From: Nectonema munidae
Taxonomy: Eukaryota > Nematomorpha > Nectonematoida > Nectonematidae
Assembly: GCA_030549495.1 (NCBI GenBank)
Contig: JAUIRK010000942.1
Span: forward strand, 248,001-312,000
Length of the DNA stretch: 64,000 nt
Direction: 5' to 3'
Below the pieces are notes generated by a model. It ran no database searches. It was given only the letters and a program-made list of their open reading frames with translations, and was not told the DNA's origin. Of this stretch, positions 46,801-58,280 are shown piece by piece; position 1 is the stretch's first letter, and every line of letters starts with the position of its first letter. Made by a program: the position numbers and the translations under genes.

Positions 46801-49771
46801 TATTAGTGGGCATAAATTGTTTTTAATGCAAATTTGAATACCTTCGCATACTGAAATTGAATATGCAAGTCATTTTTTGATAAATACCTATTAAGTATTT
46901 AGTTACTCTACTTCTTAAATTCAATATCGATTTTAAACTTTTGTTTTAAAAAATGTAAAAATCAAAAGACAACTTTTTTATTCTTTCCTGTATTACTTTA
47001 AGTAAATCAATACTTTATTGACATTCTTCTATTCATAATTGGCACTTCGATAAAACCACTCAATATGAAAAAGATTGTAACTTGCTTTTATCTACTTTTT
47101 TGTATGAAATACACAACGCCAAAGGTTGAAATGAACTATTTCCTTCACGTTAAGTCAAAACATGACGTGTAATACATCAAAATATTGCAAGTTTTATACT
47201 AAATTTGGATATGAAATCTATTTAATATTTATTGATTAAAATATCAAGTAAATCAAGTTCTTACTTTAATACTCATTTCAACATTGATTACGCTCACTGT
47301 GCAACACAAAATTATTGAATTAGATTCTAATAACTTTTTTTTAAACTGTTTTTGAGTTCTGAATTCGACTTTAGAGTTAGTTTTTTCCCTTGCTACTTGA
47401 TTTTCCTTAACGTAATTTCTTTTTTTCTTGAGAATATAAGTGTGGTCAATACATATTTAGTATATAAATAAAAAATTTTATTAAATTTGTTGGCTATGGT
47501 TTAGAAAATATGAATTTATTTCATATATTGACTTTTGAAAACTCACCTGTCACATGTTTTGAATGATATCTCCTAAAACCTCAAGGGGTTGGACACGAGA
47601 GACAACCCCTCACATTTTTAGTCACTATTTTCTGAACTTTCAAGAGGATGAAGACATCCAATCTTATGATTTTATTCATCATAATCAATTACATATACTT
47701 CCAATTAGGATAAAATTTGTCCCTTTTATGATTTGATATAATAACAAACAGGAGGAAACGGTATGAGGATCATTGTGATTTTAAATATTTATTCAATTAC
47801 ACATTACTACGGTATAGCTAGACTTTCCAGGAGGCGAGGTCCGCAAAATGAATTTTGCATTAAAAAAAATTTAATAGTAATATTATAGACTTTAATAGCA
47901 CACTCTGTCTCCTATTTTGCATACCTATATAATTCCGTTTTCAGCATTTTGAACTGTTATCTAAAAGTTCTAGCGCTGTCAGAAATTAACGTCAGTTTAG
48001 GGTGGCACTTTTGCTATGCACGTCATTTCTTCTTGATTCAATGTCTTCAAATATTTTAGGAACCAGACAACTGCCTCTGATATATTTAATAAATCTAAGC
48101 ATCTTAAAAATATGGATAATTTTAGAGTTAGTATTTCTGATGTAATTAATTATGACTAAATTTTATAGCTCAACATTTGAAATTATAGTTAAACATTTTT
48201 TTAAAATAAATAAATATTGGATGACAATTGTCCTTTTTATATTGTTATATGCTATAAACTATTAATAATATAAAAAAAGCAAATAAATTTTTATATTTTA
48301 TATATTATTTTCCGACCAACCCTATCTTGCCTGGAAACAGCTCATTAAAGGAATATTATTTTTTAATAAGTAGTTCTAAATAATACTTTATTTTCCAGTT
48401 CTTGAAATTACTGACCATGTAAGAGATGGATTAGAAGATTTCGGGAAGCGATTCATGCAAAAATCATAATACTAGTGATATAGTTCTCGCACCATGTTTT
48501 AATTAAGAATACTTCAGAGTTTTTATTGCGAGAAGCAAGGTTTTAAAAAAGGATGAAAATTAAATTGCGTGAATTTGCTATAATTCTTTACTCCAACACT
48601 CCGTTCACCACATAATTTTGTATGCTGATAGAAGATTGAAAACATACTTAATTTCGAAATTTTATGCATCAAATGTATGTATACTACTTTCATATTATAT
48701 TTCAATAACATAATTAACTTCTTATTGAGCATCCTCAATTATCGTTTTAATTAATTATTCTTGATATTATTTTTGTTTTACTGGTATGAATGAATCCAAC
48801 TAAAAATCTAAAGAGAATGCACGTTAGCAATGTCAATAGTTTTCATGTATTCCAAAAAGTGCTTAGTTTATATTGAATAATTTTTAAATGTTTAGATTTG
48901 AAGGTTCGTCTGTCGCAAATCTCGATTAAATAAGCCGTTATATTTCTAATCATTTACTTAATTCATCCTTACGAAACAGAATGATAATTAAGCGAAAATT
49001 GTAATGTTTTTAATAAAACAGATCGCTAAAAGCAATAAAAAACAAAATTTTTTTTTAAAGATACTATAGTAAAGACTATTCTATAAAATATACATAAGTG
49101 TTATCCAATCTCATGCTCTCTAAACCGTCCTGAAGTGGGCTTTTGAAACAAGTGTTTGCAATCACTATGATGGAATCTCTAAAGAAAATATCTGCAATTC
49201 TGACTTAAATAATATCTTACCATTCTAATTATAAAATCAGAGAAATGTTTGAGGACGAAATCTTTTGTGTATAAAAATAAAAAAAAAAAAAGTAAATATA
49301 TTAGAAAAGAATTTCAATTTATTTAAACAAAATTTTAACAAAGAAAAAACATACACATAATGCTAGGAAAAGCATCTTACACAAGTAAACTCAATGTCAT
49401 TGACTAGATTAATAAAGACGATAACAGATATTCGTACGTGGCAGAGTCAGAACTATCGAGTGACGTATGGTATTCGTTGTACTTAGCAACTTACCTTTCA
49501 CCAGTCATGAGAGCCTACGATAGAAATGATTACAAAATAGAAAGTTTTCATGCATGTAAAAGTGTTAAAGAAATTGACCTTAGCTCGGCGATAAATAGTG
49601 TCTTTTTCTGGCTCATATGCACTATCTTTGGAAGGAATTTCAAGAATTGTGGGTATCATTTTCGTATAATTTTCAATCAAATGGCGAATGATTTCAGCTA
49701 CCTTAAGTTAAAGTGCAATTATATTCATGTAACATCTACAGTGGCTCAGTGATTCAATTGAGAATCGAATA
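46801..49771. other. AT-rich intergenic DNA
   Basis: No recognisable gene or repeat. Open frames at 48523-48738 (minus) and 49438-49752 (plus) have no known match; the latter is the longest, at 104 codons, and is not convincing. Confidence 0.45.
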
Positions 49772-49779
49772 GGTTGGAG

Positions 49780-50182
49780 CAGGGGTGGGCAAACTTTTCA
49801 GTGTAAGGGCCGCATTTAGAAAATCCGATTTTTCGAAAGGCTAAAAAAGCACATTTTTCAAAGACATTTTTAAGATCGTTAAAAAAAAGAGTTATATATA
49901 GAATTAAAAGAAAAAATTAATTTTTATTAAAATTGATCTAAAACTTCACCTAAAACACATTTATTTCGCAAAAAAAGTAAATAAGTAACTAAGTAATTTT
50001 TCTGTTACAGAAATAATAAATAATGCCAATGAGAATGATGCAGCACTTCAAGATTCAAATACTTGGGTGGGATAAATATGGAGAAGTGTTGGGAAAATTC
50101 TAAATGAACATTCTCAATGATGAAAATGTGTATATACTTTGGGGCCGCAGGCCGCATGCGGCCCGTAGTTTGCCCACCCCTG
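49780..50182. mobile_element. hAT-type MITE, 403 bp
   Basis: The ends CAGGGGTGGGCAAAC and GTTTGCCCACCCCTG are perfect inverted repeats of 15 bp. The flanking 8-mers, GGTTGGAG (49772-49779) and GGTTAGAG (50183-50190), match at 7 of 8. The inside includes GGGCCGCATTTAGAAAA and GCGGCCCG near the ends, as in other hAT elements of this type. No coding capacity. Confidence 0.93.
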
Positions 50183-50189
50183 GGTTAGA

Positions 50190-50704
50190 GCAAGGTGTTT
50201 AGTTAGACACCCTCTTCCATATTTAAAATAAATATATTTAGTTTTTTTTATTACTATGCTCAGTTCATTTCAGGACTTAGTTTTCGCAATTATCAGGAAC
50301 TACTCAAGGTGCTTTATCCTGGGTTATTTTATCTGACTTGCTTTGTGCATCTTTTGCATGACCGCGTCCTCAAAGTTAGAGGACATCTTATAGCAGTAGA
50401 AGAACTGATAGTTGACAAAAGCAACAAGTATACACAGACTAAGAAAAGAACATTTCAGACAAAAGTGAATCAGTGATGCAGTATACTATTATCAATTCTT
50501 GAAAAATAAAAACAAGCTATTTTGGTCGAGAAAGTGGTGTAAGTAGAAATAAAAAATCCCTGCAAGATGAAGTAAAATTTAATTTTTCTCCACATATATT
50601 TGATCTCCTTCTAGACCAGCATTGATTTAGCATTGATGCGCCCTTAAAGATAGGCAGGTGCGCTATGAAAGGTAGCCATGTGAACCCTAAGATTCCATCT
50701 AGAT
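50190..50704. other. Intergenic DNA
   Basis: No gene. 50595-50704 holds GATGCGCCCTTAAAGATAGG, similar to the GGTGCGCCCTA words inside the neighbouring element, so a related older copy may lie here. Confidence 0.35.
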
Positions 50705-50890
50705 CAGCGATTCTTAACAAGGGGTGAAAGAAACGACCAAATAATAGACAACAAATGTAGTATGTACTTCTTTATATTTTTTATTTTAAAATTTTATGAC
50801 CGATTTTTCCATATCAATTTCAATGGTGCGCCCTACGGTTTAAGTTATTTAATAGGTGCGCCCTAGGGTAAAAAAATTTGAGAAGCACTG
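50705..50890. mobile_element. hAT-like MITE, 186 bp
   Basis: The left end is CAGCGATTCTTAAC; the reverse complement of the right end is CAGTGCTTCTCAAA. The flanking 8-mers, ATCTAGAT and TTCTGGAC, match at 5 of 8. GGTGCGCCCTA occurs twice inside (50825 and 50855). Confidence 0.6.
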
Positions 50891-53390
50891 TTCTGGACTG
50901 ACACCAAAAAGAAAATTGCCAGTGATTAAAAGGATCGCTACTTTTCAATAGAGAATACCGTATTTCCTCGAAAAAGGGCCTTGTCTCATAAAATGGCGTG
51001 TCTCGAAAAAGCACCGGGAAGTGCTGTTCTTTAAAAAAAAAGAACACCGCGAGCAATAATAGAGGTATATATACAGCCAAACATGCATTAAACTTTGTTA
51101 AATCATTATTATTAACTTTGTCGGTATAAGTGCAATTTACATCTCAAGGCACTAAAGTGACAAACTGAAAAGCGTAGATGTTAGAGGGTTAAATACTCAC
51201 TTCTATAAAGGCTTAAAACTGTGATGATGATGCTGCTGTTGATGATGTAGATGGTATTGTTGTTGAAAAAAGTCATGAAGAGAACAACTTTCTATAATTT
51301 AATTCTTTTGTAAATAAATACTTTTAGCTAAATGCTTGATATGTTTAATTTGATATGCCATCATTGGCTAATCTACGATAACAACAATCTCCCTCGGCAG
51401 ATATAAGACATTGCTGAGTTTTGCAATGATGACTTAAAAATATCAAAAAGGGTCGGTATTCAAATAAGTGGGTGCTTCTGATAAGGGACTGGGGCACAAC
51501 ACTGCACTTGAAAAAATAAGGATCAGGGCCATTTTTTGAAGAAATAAACAGCTACTTTAAAATATTTCATGCTGCATAGTCCTATACAATAATAATATTA
51601 ATATTTTTGGAAAAATGATACTTAGAATTTTTTAGGTAACTGCACTGTTAGGGTAATTTGAAGGAATCTTAAGTCACCTTTTGTTACCCTCGTGATTAAT
51701 TATGTACGCTGATGAATCAGATTTAGAAGAGCCTTTTAGACAAATAGAGAGAAAAGCATACATTCTGACTTATGAGTAAAATGGCGAGGTCTTTGCGATT
51801 CGTGAGTTCCTTGAAGTTTTCTTCAATTTCACCCAGAGAGGTATCTAAAAATGATGAATATAAATATGATACCCAAATCACAGATCAATTATGACACAAT
51901 TATTCAAACAGTGGTACGTAAACTCCGACTGCAATCAGCTAGTTTAAATCTAGCTTTTTCAAGTGGTGTATCGATTAGATCTGCACATCTTTTCAGTCCA
52001 ACCAATTAAAGTTTATACTAGAGCTATAAAGACTAAAATGAACTTTGTATTGTATGCATAGCTCGATGTACATATAATAGCATTTTAATGAAAGCATATC
52101 TCTATTTCTACCTTATTACATAGTTTGTCAATTTTGTTTTACCTTCCCTGGCGTAGAGTTGTGGTGGACAAGTTCAACCTTCTAGAAGAAACAAATGAGA
52201 AGAAACTAAGTTAAGCATCTTAATTAGAATTTAATTAGAAGGAACTAAGGTAAGTATCGGTATTTTAAAATGTAATGGGCATTGGTGATAAAATTCAGAT
52301 GGGTACATCACTACCACATACAAAATTTTTAAAGGATATTTGCATAATAAAATAATTGTACTGCTCAGAAGAGGGGGTAGCAACATATGGCATGCGTGTC
52401 ACGTAGGCATATACAATGACACGCATACTTCTGTATAGGCATACAATAAACGAACGTTTTTTGCTATAACTATATATCAAGATGAGAAAGGATTCAACTT
52501 TTTGTTTATAAGGTGAGGCTATAAACTCCCATTTTTGAAATCAGTTATATGTTTTGCAGTATAGACATAATGATAAGTTGAAGGTAATCAACCTCTTTAC
52601 CACGCCCAATATAAACAAAGTATATTGTGTTCCTATTTAAGGATTTTCTAATATAACCAGACTCGCTCAAAGGTTTGTCTCACTTTGTGGCAAATTGGAT
52701 ATTAAGATTGGAAAAAAGGGTGGTAGTGAGAAGGCCTTCCAAGCACAAAAATGGAAATTTAATGTACTTGCATTATTTATATACACATTTTAATTACATT
52801 ATTTTGCCTGCATTTTGAAAATAAAATAAATTTCCGTTATTACGACTTTGGAAATCATATACTCATTATATATTTTGGCCATGTTTTGATATTATGAGAT
52901 TGGTACGCGCAATGCATTTACCAGCTAGTTTTATCAATCCATTATCAAAAGGTTGCCGACCACTGTCTCAGAAGATTAAAAAGGTCAATAAAAATATTGA
53001 TCAATTGTAACATTACTTGTTCATAAAAACAGACATAGCAAACATAATACGTTGAACAATGTCAGGAGCTGGAAAAGATAACACACGCACACACATATCT
53101 CCTAGACAAAAATGTAATAAAACAGGTAAAGTAGCTGGCTATACATCGCTTCGTGGGAATTTAATGTCATAGAATAAAAATAAGCGCAGATGGAATCCCC
53201 AATCAATATTACCCCATATCAAAAATTGTGTAGTACTATGAAAAATAAACTTTTCTAAAAATATCAAAAATAGCTAATAATATCTTTTAGTTTTTTCAGC
53301 CATCTCCAAGACGAGAAAAGAACTTGATGAAATATAGCAGCCTATTTTAAAATATAGCGAAGTCGATCCGATACGTTTCGTCTCCTGTTA
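50891..53390. other. Intergenic DNA
   Basis: ATACCGTATTTCCTCGAAAA at 50948-50967 and CTTGAAAAAATAAGGATC at 51507-51524 look like ends of a DNA transposon of about 570 bp, but the repeat is weak. 51218-51262 is a GATGATG/TGTTGT triplet-rich stretch. A lone hAT end (GGTTGCCGACCACTG) ends at 52966. No gene seen. Confidence 0.35.
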
Positions 53391-53532
53391 AAGGTAAAAA
53401 TACTGTGGGGTGTTTTCATCGAGAAGGCACAATTGCGCCGCTTGTATCGAACTATGAGAAAGTTGGCTTGATGCGGGATCGAACCCAAGACCTTGAGTTA
53501 TCGAAACCCAGTACCTAACCAATCTTACTCAC
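53391..53532 (-). mobile_element. tRNA-derived SINE, family 1, near-complete
   Basis: On the minus strand it runs GTGAGTAAGATTGGTTAGG, ACTGGGTTTCGATAACTCAA, the B box TTGGGTTCGATCCCGC, then ATCAAGCC, ATACAAGCGGCGCAATTGTG and GATGAAAACACCCCACAG. It preserves a better B box than the copy at 3941-4080 (GATCCCGC against GATCTCGC). This is the best copy from which to judge the tRNA ancestor. Confidence 0.82.
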
Positions 53533-54600
53533 GCCCCCATTTTTAAAGTGGCATTATTAAACAGACTTAACATTATTACAGAATAATGCATTGATATTGT
53601 ACTATCGAAGAGCAGTGTTACCAGGTCGTGCAATTTTTCGCTAAGTCTGCCACCTTTTGCAAATTCTGTGCCACTAAATTTTGATTTTTGCCATTATCCT
53701 TAAGTTGCTATTTTAGTACTAAAACTATTCGATTGCTACATTTTTTAGTATCATAAACATATCCTTAAAATTTTTCTAATTAGATGTAATTACTTTTTTT
53801 CTTAGCGAGAAATAGGAATGTAGTTTTATAATTCTCAAGTTTTTGCTACTTTAGCTCAGACGTTTCTGGCAATCCTTCAAAGGCCAGGGACCCGCATCTT
53901 GGGCATAAGGTGTAGGCAAAGAATAAAGGAGAATGAAATGCAATACTTTTATCGACAACTAGAAAATTGGGCTTTCTGTTTTTGTCAACTTCACCAATAC
54001 CCCCTAACAAAAATCCAACGCATGTATCCTAAAAAGGTAAAATGTAATTAGTCTTCATTCGCTCCAACTTCATAACAGCCTACCAACAAAATATCAAATT
54101 AAGGAAAAAGACACGCTTACGAAGTGATTAGTATAATTGATTGCATAAATAAAAATTTTGATTGCCAGCATGTTTATTAGAAAAATATAGAAAAAATTTT
54201 AGATGCAAAAATTTATTCAAAATGAAAAGCATATTCCAAATATTTCTACGTTGTAAAAAAATTGATGCGTTGTTCTTGCCTCCATATTCATCTGTTTTGA
54301 ACAAATTGAAAAGTAATAATGAAAAAATTATGTTAAATTTTGCGAGTGTCTGAAACAGTCTTGTTTCTGGTAGTGGTACTCTTCAAGGTTTTATAGTTGT
54401 ATGTGGGGAAAAATGAATTCAGTAAGTAATCGCCAAGAATAAGTTGGAATAAACTTTTCAGCTTGAATAAATTTTTGAATGTATAATTTTTTCATATTTT
54501 TCTAACAAACTCATTGACAATCAGCATTTCCATGTGCAATTGACTTATTTCAAAGTTGCGTAGATTTTTATTTTAGAAGTGAAGGCTTATTCAAGTTTAG
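53533..54600. other. Intergenic DNA with a possible transposase scrap
   Basis: The plus strand at about 54255-54350 reads DALFLPPYSSVLNKLKSNNE, close to the 'LPPYSP.LNPIE..WS.LK' block before the last catalytic Glu of Tc1/IS630-like transposases. It is too short to assign safely. Confidence 0.35.
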
Positions 54601-55290
54601 TTGATGTATGTTAGCGAGTCCTTCAAAAAAATTGTTTCGTATGAAATTTATACTGATGAAAGTGAAGAAGAGAGTGATGAGAAAATGGGGATTTTTTTTG
54701 AAAATGATCTCTTCGCTGACGACACTGAAGTTGAAGATGAAGGTGATATAGGCGTTTTTTCGAAGATTCTGAGGATGATGATGATGAAGATAGCGAAGAC
54801 TTTTCATCAATTTCTACTTTTGGCAAAATAAAATATTCTAGCATACCTTTTGAGAAGAGATGACAAGCAAGAAATATTCTCAATTGTGAATCAAAAATGT
54901 TAACAAATTTGGTAAATGAAAAAGATTCGTTCCATATTTTTTATTCTGAAATAATTATTAGAACTATTATGAAGTTTACTAATCGTAAAGCTAACGATAT
55001 AAGTTCATGTCTGCTAGAAAGAACACAATGTATCCTAATTATATGAAAAACATTACATATGATGAAATTCTTGCTTGTTTTGGTCTTTTAATTAGAACTA
55101 GAAGTGACAGAGACAACATGAGTGATTTACTAGAGTTATGGTCACCTAAAGATAGTCGTTCCTTTTATAGGGCGGTACATGGTGTAATAAGACTTAAATT
55201 TTTTCTAAGAGCACTAAGATTTGATTCGTAATAGAGAGGAAGGGAAGAAAAGTGATTTGGCTGCTATATCTGAAGTTTGGAGTATTTTCA
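54601..55290 (+). pseudogene. piggyBac transposase N-terminal relic
   Basis: An acidic N-terminal region (TDESEEESDEK and DDTEVEDEGDIG, then SEDDDDEDSEDFSS in a shifted frame) is followed by IYSEIIIRTIMKFTNRKAND-like sequence. An open stretch, 55007-55231, reads YMKNITYDEILACFGLLIRT, then LLELWSPKDSRSFYRAVHGV and FLRALRFDS, then after a shift KKSDLAAISEVWSIFIQ. This is the entry to the DDE_Tnp_1_7 domain of piggyBac ('T..EI.AF.GLLI..G', 'LW......R..MS..RF..ILR.LRFD', 'DKLAPIR..WD.F'). The catalytic core is missing, cut at the boundary with the G+C-richer block at about 55300. Confidence 0.78.
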
Positions 55291-55299
55291 TACAAGTCT

Positions 55300-57200
55300 T
55301 CGCAAGTATCTCTTTGAGAAACCACAACCTCCAAAACAGAAGAATTGGCTGGAACACCAGGTTGGCGAGAACCGCCTCATGATGCACTAAGTCTCAGCAG
55401 CTTTGTCTAACATCAGTGAGGAAATCAAAGAGTTGAAGAAGAAGACCCAACTAAAGGGGGTGCAAACCGAGCACAAAGCCTAAGGTTCTTCCAATTGAAG
55501 TCAAAGAGGACATCTTGGGACATACGTCTCCTGCCGATGAAAATCCTCACCTAGCGCAAAGCAGAATAGAAGCGTCCTTACCTGCATCAAACAGAAATGC
55601 CAAAGACAATATCATTTTGTCGCTGTTGAACATTTGTTCCAAGTACGCACCTACCTATCTTCGAATTACAAGATGTCAGAAAGCTTAATGCTTTAGCCAC
55701 TACTGCCTGTTTGGCGACTCAAAGCAACTGGGAAGCGGCTACTCGACAGATGAACGTATCAGCATTTTCACACCTGAACATCCCACCTCCAGACCCACTG
55801 TTCTTTTGGTCCAAAATGCCCACAGGGCACAGCTGAAAGGCCCAACGAACGGCAAACGCCCGCCTCAGAAAAAGTAAGAAATTTCAAGAAAGTCTTAGGA
55901 TTCTAGCTGGAGATCCATCTTACCGAACGATCCCTCCTCTCCTCCTTCGTACGCTTCGGATGGGGAATTGTTTTCTAACCAGCAAATGAACGAAACACTT
56001 GATGCTCTCGAACAGAACTCTAGCAATGGATCCCCGTCATCTCCAAGTAAGTCTGAAGTGCATCCTCGTATCAGCAGAAAAACAAGCCTGCTTGATGAGG
56101 TATTAGCCATTAATCTTTCTCCTCTGCTAAAGAGTTTCTGCAAAGACGTGCAAACCACAGAAAGTCCCGATCATCTAAATGCTAAAGATGTTTCACCTAC
56201 ACTTGATATTGTCAAAGATTTCTTATTTGGACCTAATGAAAACTTCCTATCCGTTAAAGATGTTCTCAGAACTGTTGAAAATCACCCTAAAGATACGTTA
56301 GTAATTGCATCCAATGATGCACTATCAAATATCCTTGAGGACCTTCTCAACACGAACTTGGATGATGTCACAGAAGAAGTAGAAGATAATGTTAATGAAG
56401 AAGACGATGCAAAAGAATTCCTAGACATAATCAAGTATAGCGATGATATCCCGCATCTTGGCAAAAGGCTGGTCCTTACGCTCAAATACCTCCTAAATAA
56501 AAAGAGGTTAGAAGCAAATGGAGAGAGATCTTCTCGTTCATCATTTCGGAAGACTTCGAACCAGACCCAGAAGAATTGACCAACTCCCCGGCTGGCTATT
56601 GCGCTGCAAAAGAATTCAAACTCTTCAACACTAAAGAAGGCAACATAAATTGGGGAGAAAGGACTTTCAAAGCCAAAAGCACGAAGTGGTGTCCTCCAAA
56701 GGATTTAATAAATAAAAAGGCGAAGAAAATCCTCAATAATGGGTATGTTCCTATCCTGATATCCAAGGAACGATTTGGCAAAGTATCCTCTTTTTTCAAA
56801 ACAGCTAAAAGTCAAGCAGAATTCATCATCACTATAGTAATTCCTGAACTGTTCAAAGAAAGTATAGTGGAAGAATGCATATCTCCCTAGATCTGCGGAC
56901 TAGTAATTGTCATTCCCAAGAAGGAAAAAGAAACAAGGTTCATTTAGAATTTCGCCTACTCAAAGACCCTCTTCAAAAAGGAGGAGATCAGACTGAAAGG
57001 AGTAACTTCTCTCAGGCACATCAAAAGACAATGGAAAGTGACTACCAAATTTGTCGTCCTTTTTGGAAGACGCTTGAAATCCGCCCCTCAATAATTTTAA
57101 GAATATGCGGCCCTGAAGCGCACATCCTATTATTGGAGGGGCATTTAATTTTAAAAATTTATTTAAAAGAATTTGTGTATGAAACTAAATCGTAAAACAA
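55300..57200 (+). other. G+C-richer coding-like block of unknown family
   Basis: The base composition is visibly richer in G+C than both flanks. Long plus-strand open frames are present: a 226-codon stretch at about 55902-56579, then one to 56890, with further coding-like sequence on either side. The main frame holds a Pro/Ser-rich start (NDPSSPPSYASDGE), a Leu/Asp-rich middle (LSNILEDLLNTNLDDVTEEV) and a basic end. No zinc knuckle, protease, RT or transposase motif is recognised. It interrupts a piggyBac relic and is followed by a hAT MITE. It may be a remnant of a larger mobile, possibly retroelement-like, unit; it is broken, and its family and age are undetermined. Confidence 0.4.
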
Positions 57201-57325
57201 AGAAAATAATATGAGAAGTCTACTCACAAGTCAAACAAGTATTTCAATAATATAAGAGATATAAAATAAAAAATTATTTGTAGAGCGAAGGCTTTCTAAT
57301 CCCTCTTGAAATCACATGGAGGCGA

Positions 57326-57682
57326 TAGAGCCCGCACTACCTATTAAATTTTGGGGCACAAGCATTATATATGCAAACGGAGATTCGCCAAGATACTATG
57401 TATATAAATATATCATACCTGTAGGATTGAACGCGGATAGACTTGTTCATGTCATTCCTAACACAGAGCCCGGGCTACCTAATAATTTTGGAGCCCCCCC
57501 CCTCCAGCTAATTTTCAAGCTCCCCTAAAAAAATATGACAAACATCTAGCATTGATAATAATTTCTTTCATGAAAATTTAATCTGATTAGATATGGCTTG
57601 ACAAATACATTATATTTTTCTTTTCGCCTTAGAAGCAGATTAATCTGATAGTTCAAAAAATTTTTACTTAGCGCGGGCACTG
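57326..57682. mobile_element. hAT-type MITE, family A copy 2, duplicated left end
   Basis: The flanking 8-mers GGAGGCGA (57318-57325) and GGAGGAGA (57683-57690) match at 7 of 8. The outer left end is TAGAGCCCGCACTACCTATT; the right end is AGCGCGGGCACTG. A second left end (CAGAGCCCGGGCTACCTAAT) starts at 57472, so the element carries its 5' end twice with about 110 bp of unrelated sequence between. The rest matches 659-936 closely (AATATGACAAACATCTAGCA, TTTCTTTCATGAAAAT, AGCAGATTAATCTGATAGTT). Confidence 0.8.
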
Positions 57683-57690
57683 GGAGGAGA

Positions 57691-58280
57691 GGAAGGGGCG
57701 TTGCTCCCATCTTAAAATGCATAGAATAAAGTAAACATTACTAAGAAAGGGAAATAACTTTGAATGAAAAGTTATTCTTTCTCAATTAAGAATGCAGCTA
57801 AACATGTTATTAGTCAGTGTTCATCAAAGGCTAACGTCATAGAAACAATATATATGGCAATAATTTATACTTATTGAATATAAACAAAAAATTAAATAAT
57901 ACTTCATCTCCTATAACGCCTATAAGTTTTTTTGGTTGACCGGACATTTTAAAATGGAATAATAATAGCAGAAAAAATCTAGAATATAAAAAATTCCTTT
58001 TTATTATCAGTTTTTTTGCATATCAATATTTGATACAAAGTTAAAATATTTACTTTTCTAAAAAGTAAATGCTATGTAATTTTAAATATTACATGTATAA
58101 AACAGAATAATGCAAAAAAATAGATCGTGGTTTTAAACTCCTTATTCAGTAGTAATGTTACACTCTCACTATGTATAATACTGCCCTTTTAGAAAACAAT
58201 ACATAATATAGAGTTTATATTTTTTCTATTATCATCTCCATAAGCTGTAAAAATATCTTTCTAAAATTTAAGAATATCCA
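57691..58280. other. AT-rich intergenic DNA
   Basis: No gene or repeat supported. Confidence 0.45.

Noticed and set aside
49438-49752. 104-codon open frame on the plus strand as a host gene.
   Set aside because: No motif, no homology I recognise, an overlapping minus-strand frame, and composition like the surroundings.
50948-51524. 570-bp DNA transposon with ACCGTATTTCCTCG ends.
   Set aside because: The two ends match only loosely and no flanking duplication is seen; noted in the intergenic entry only.
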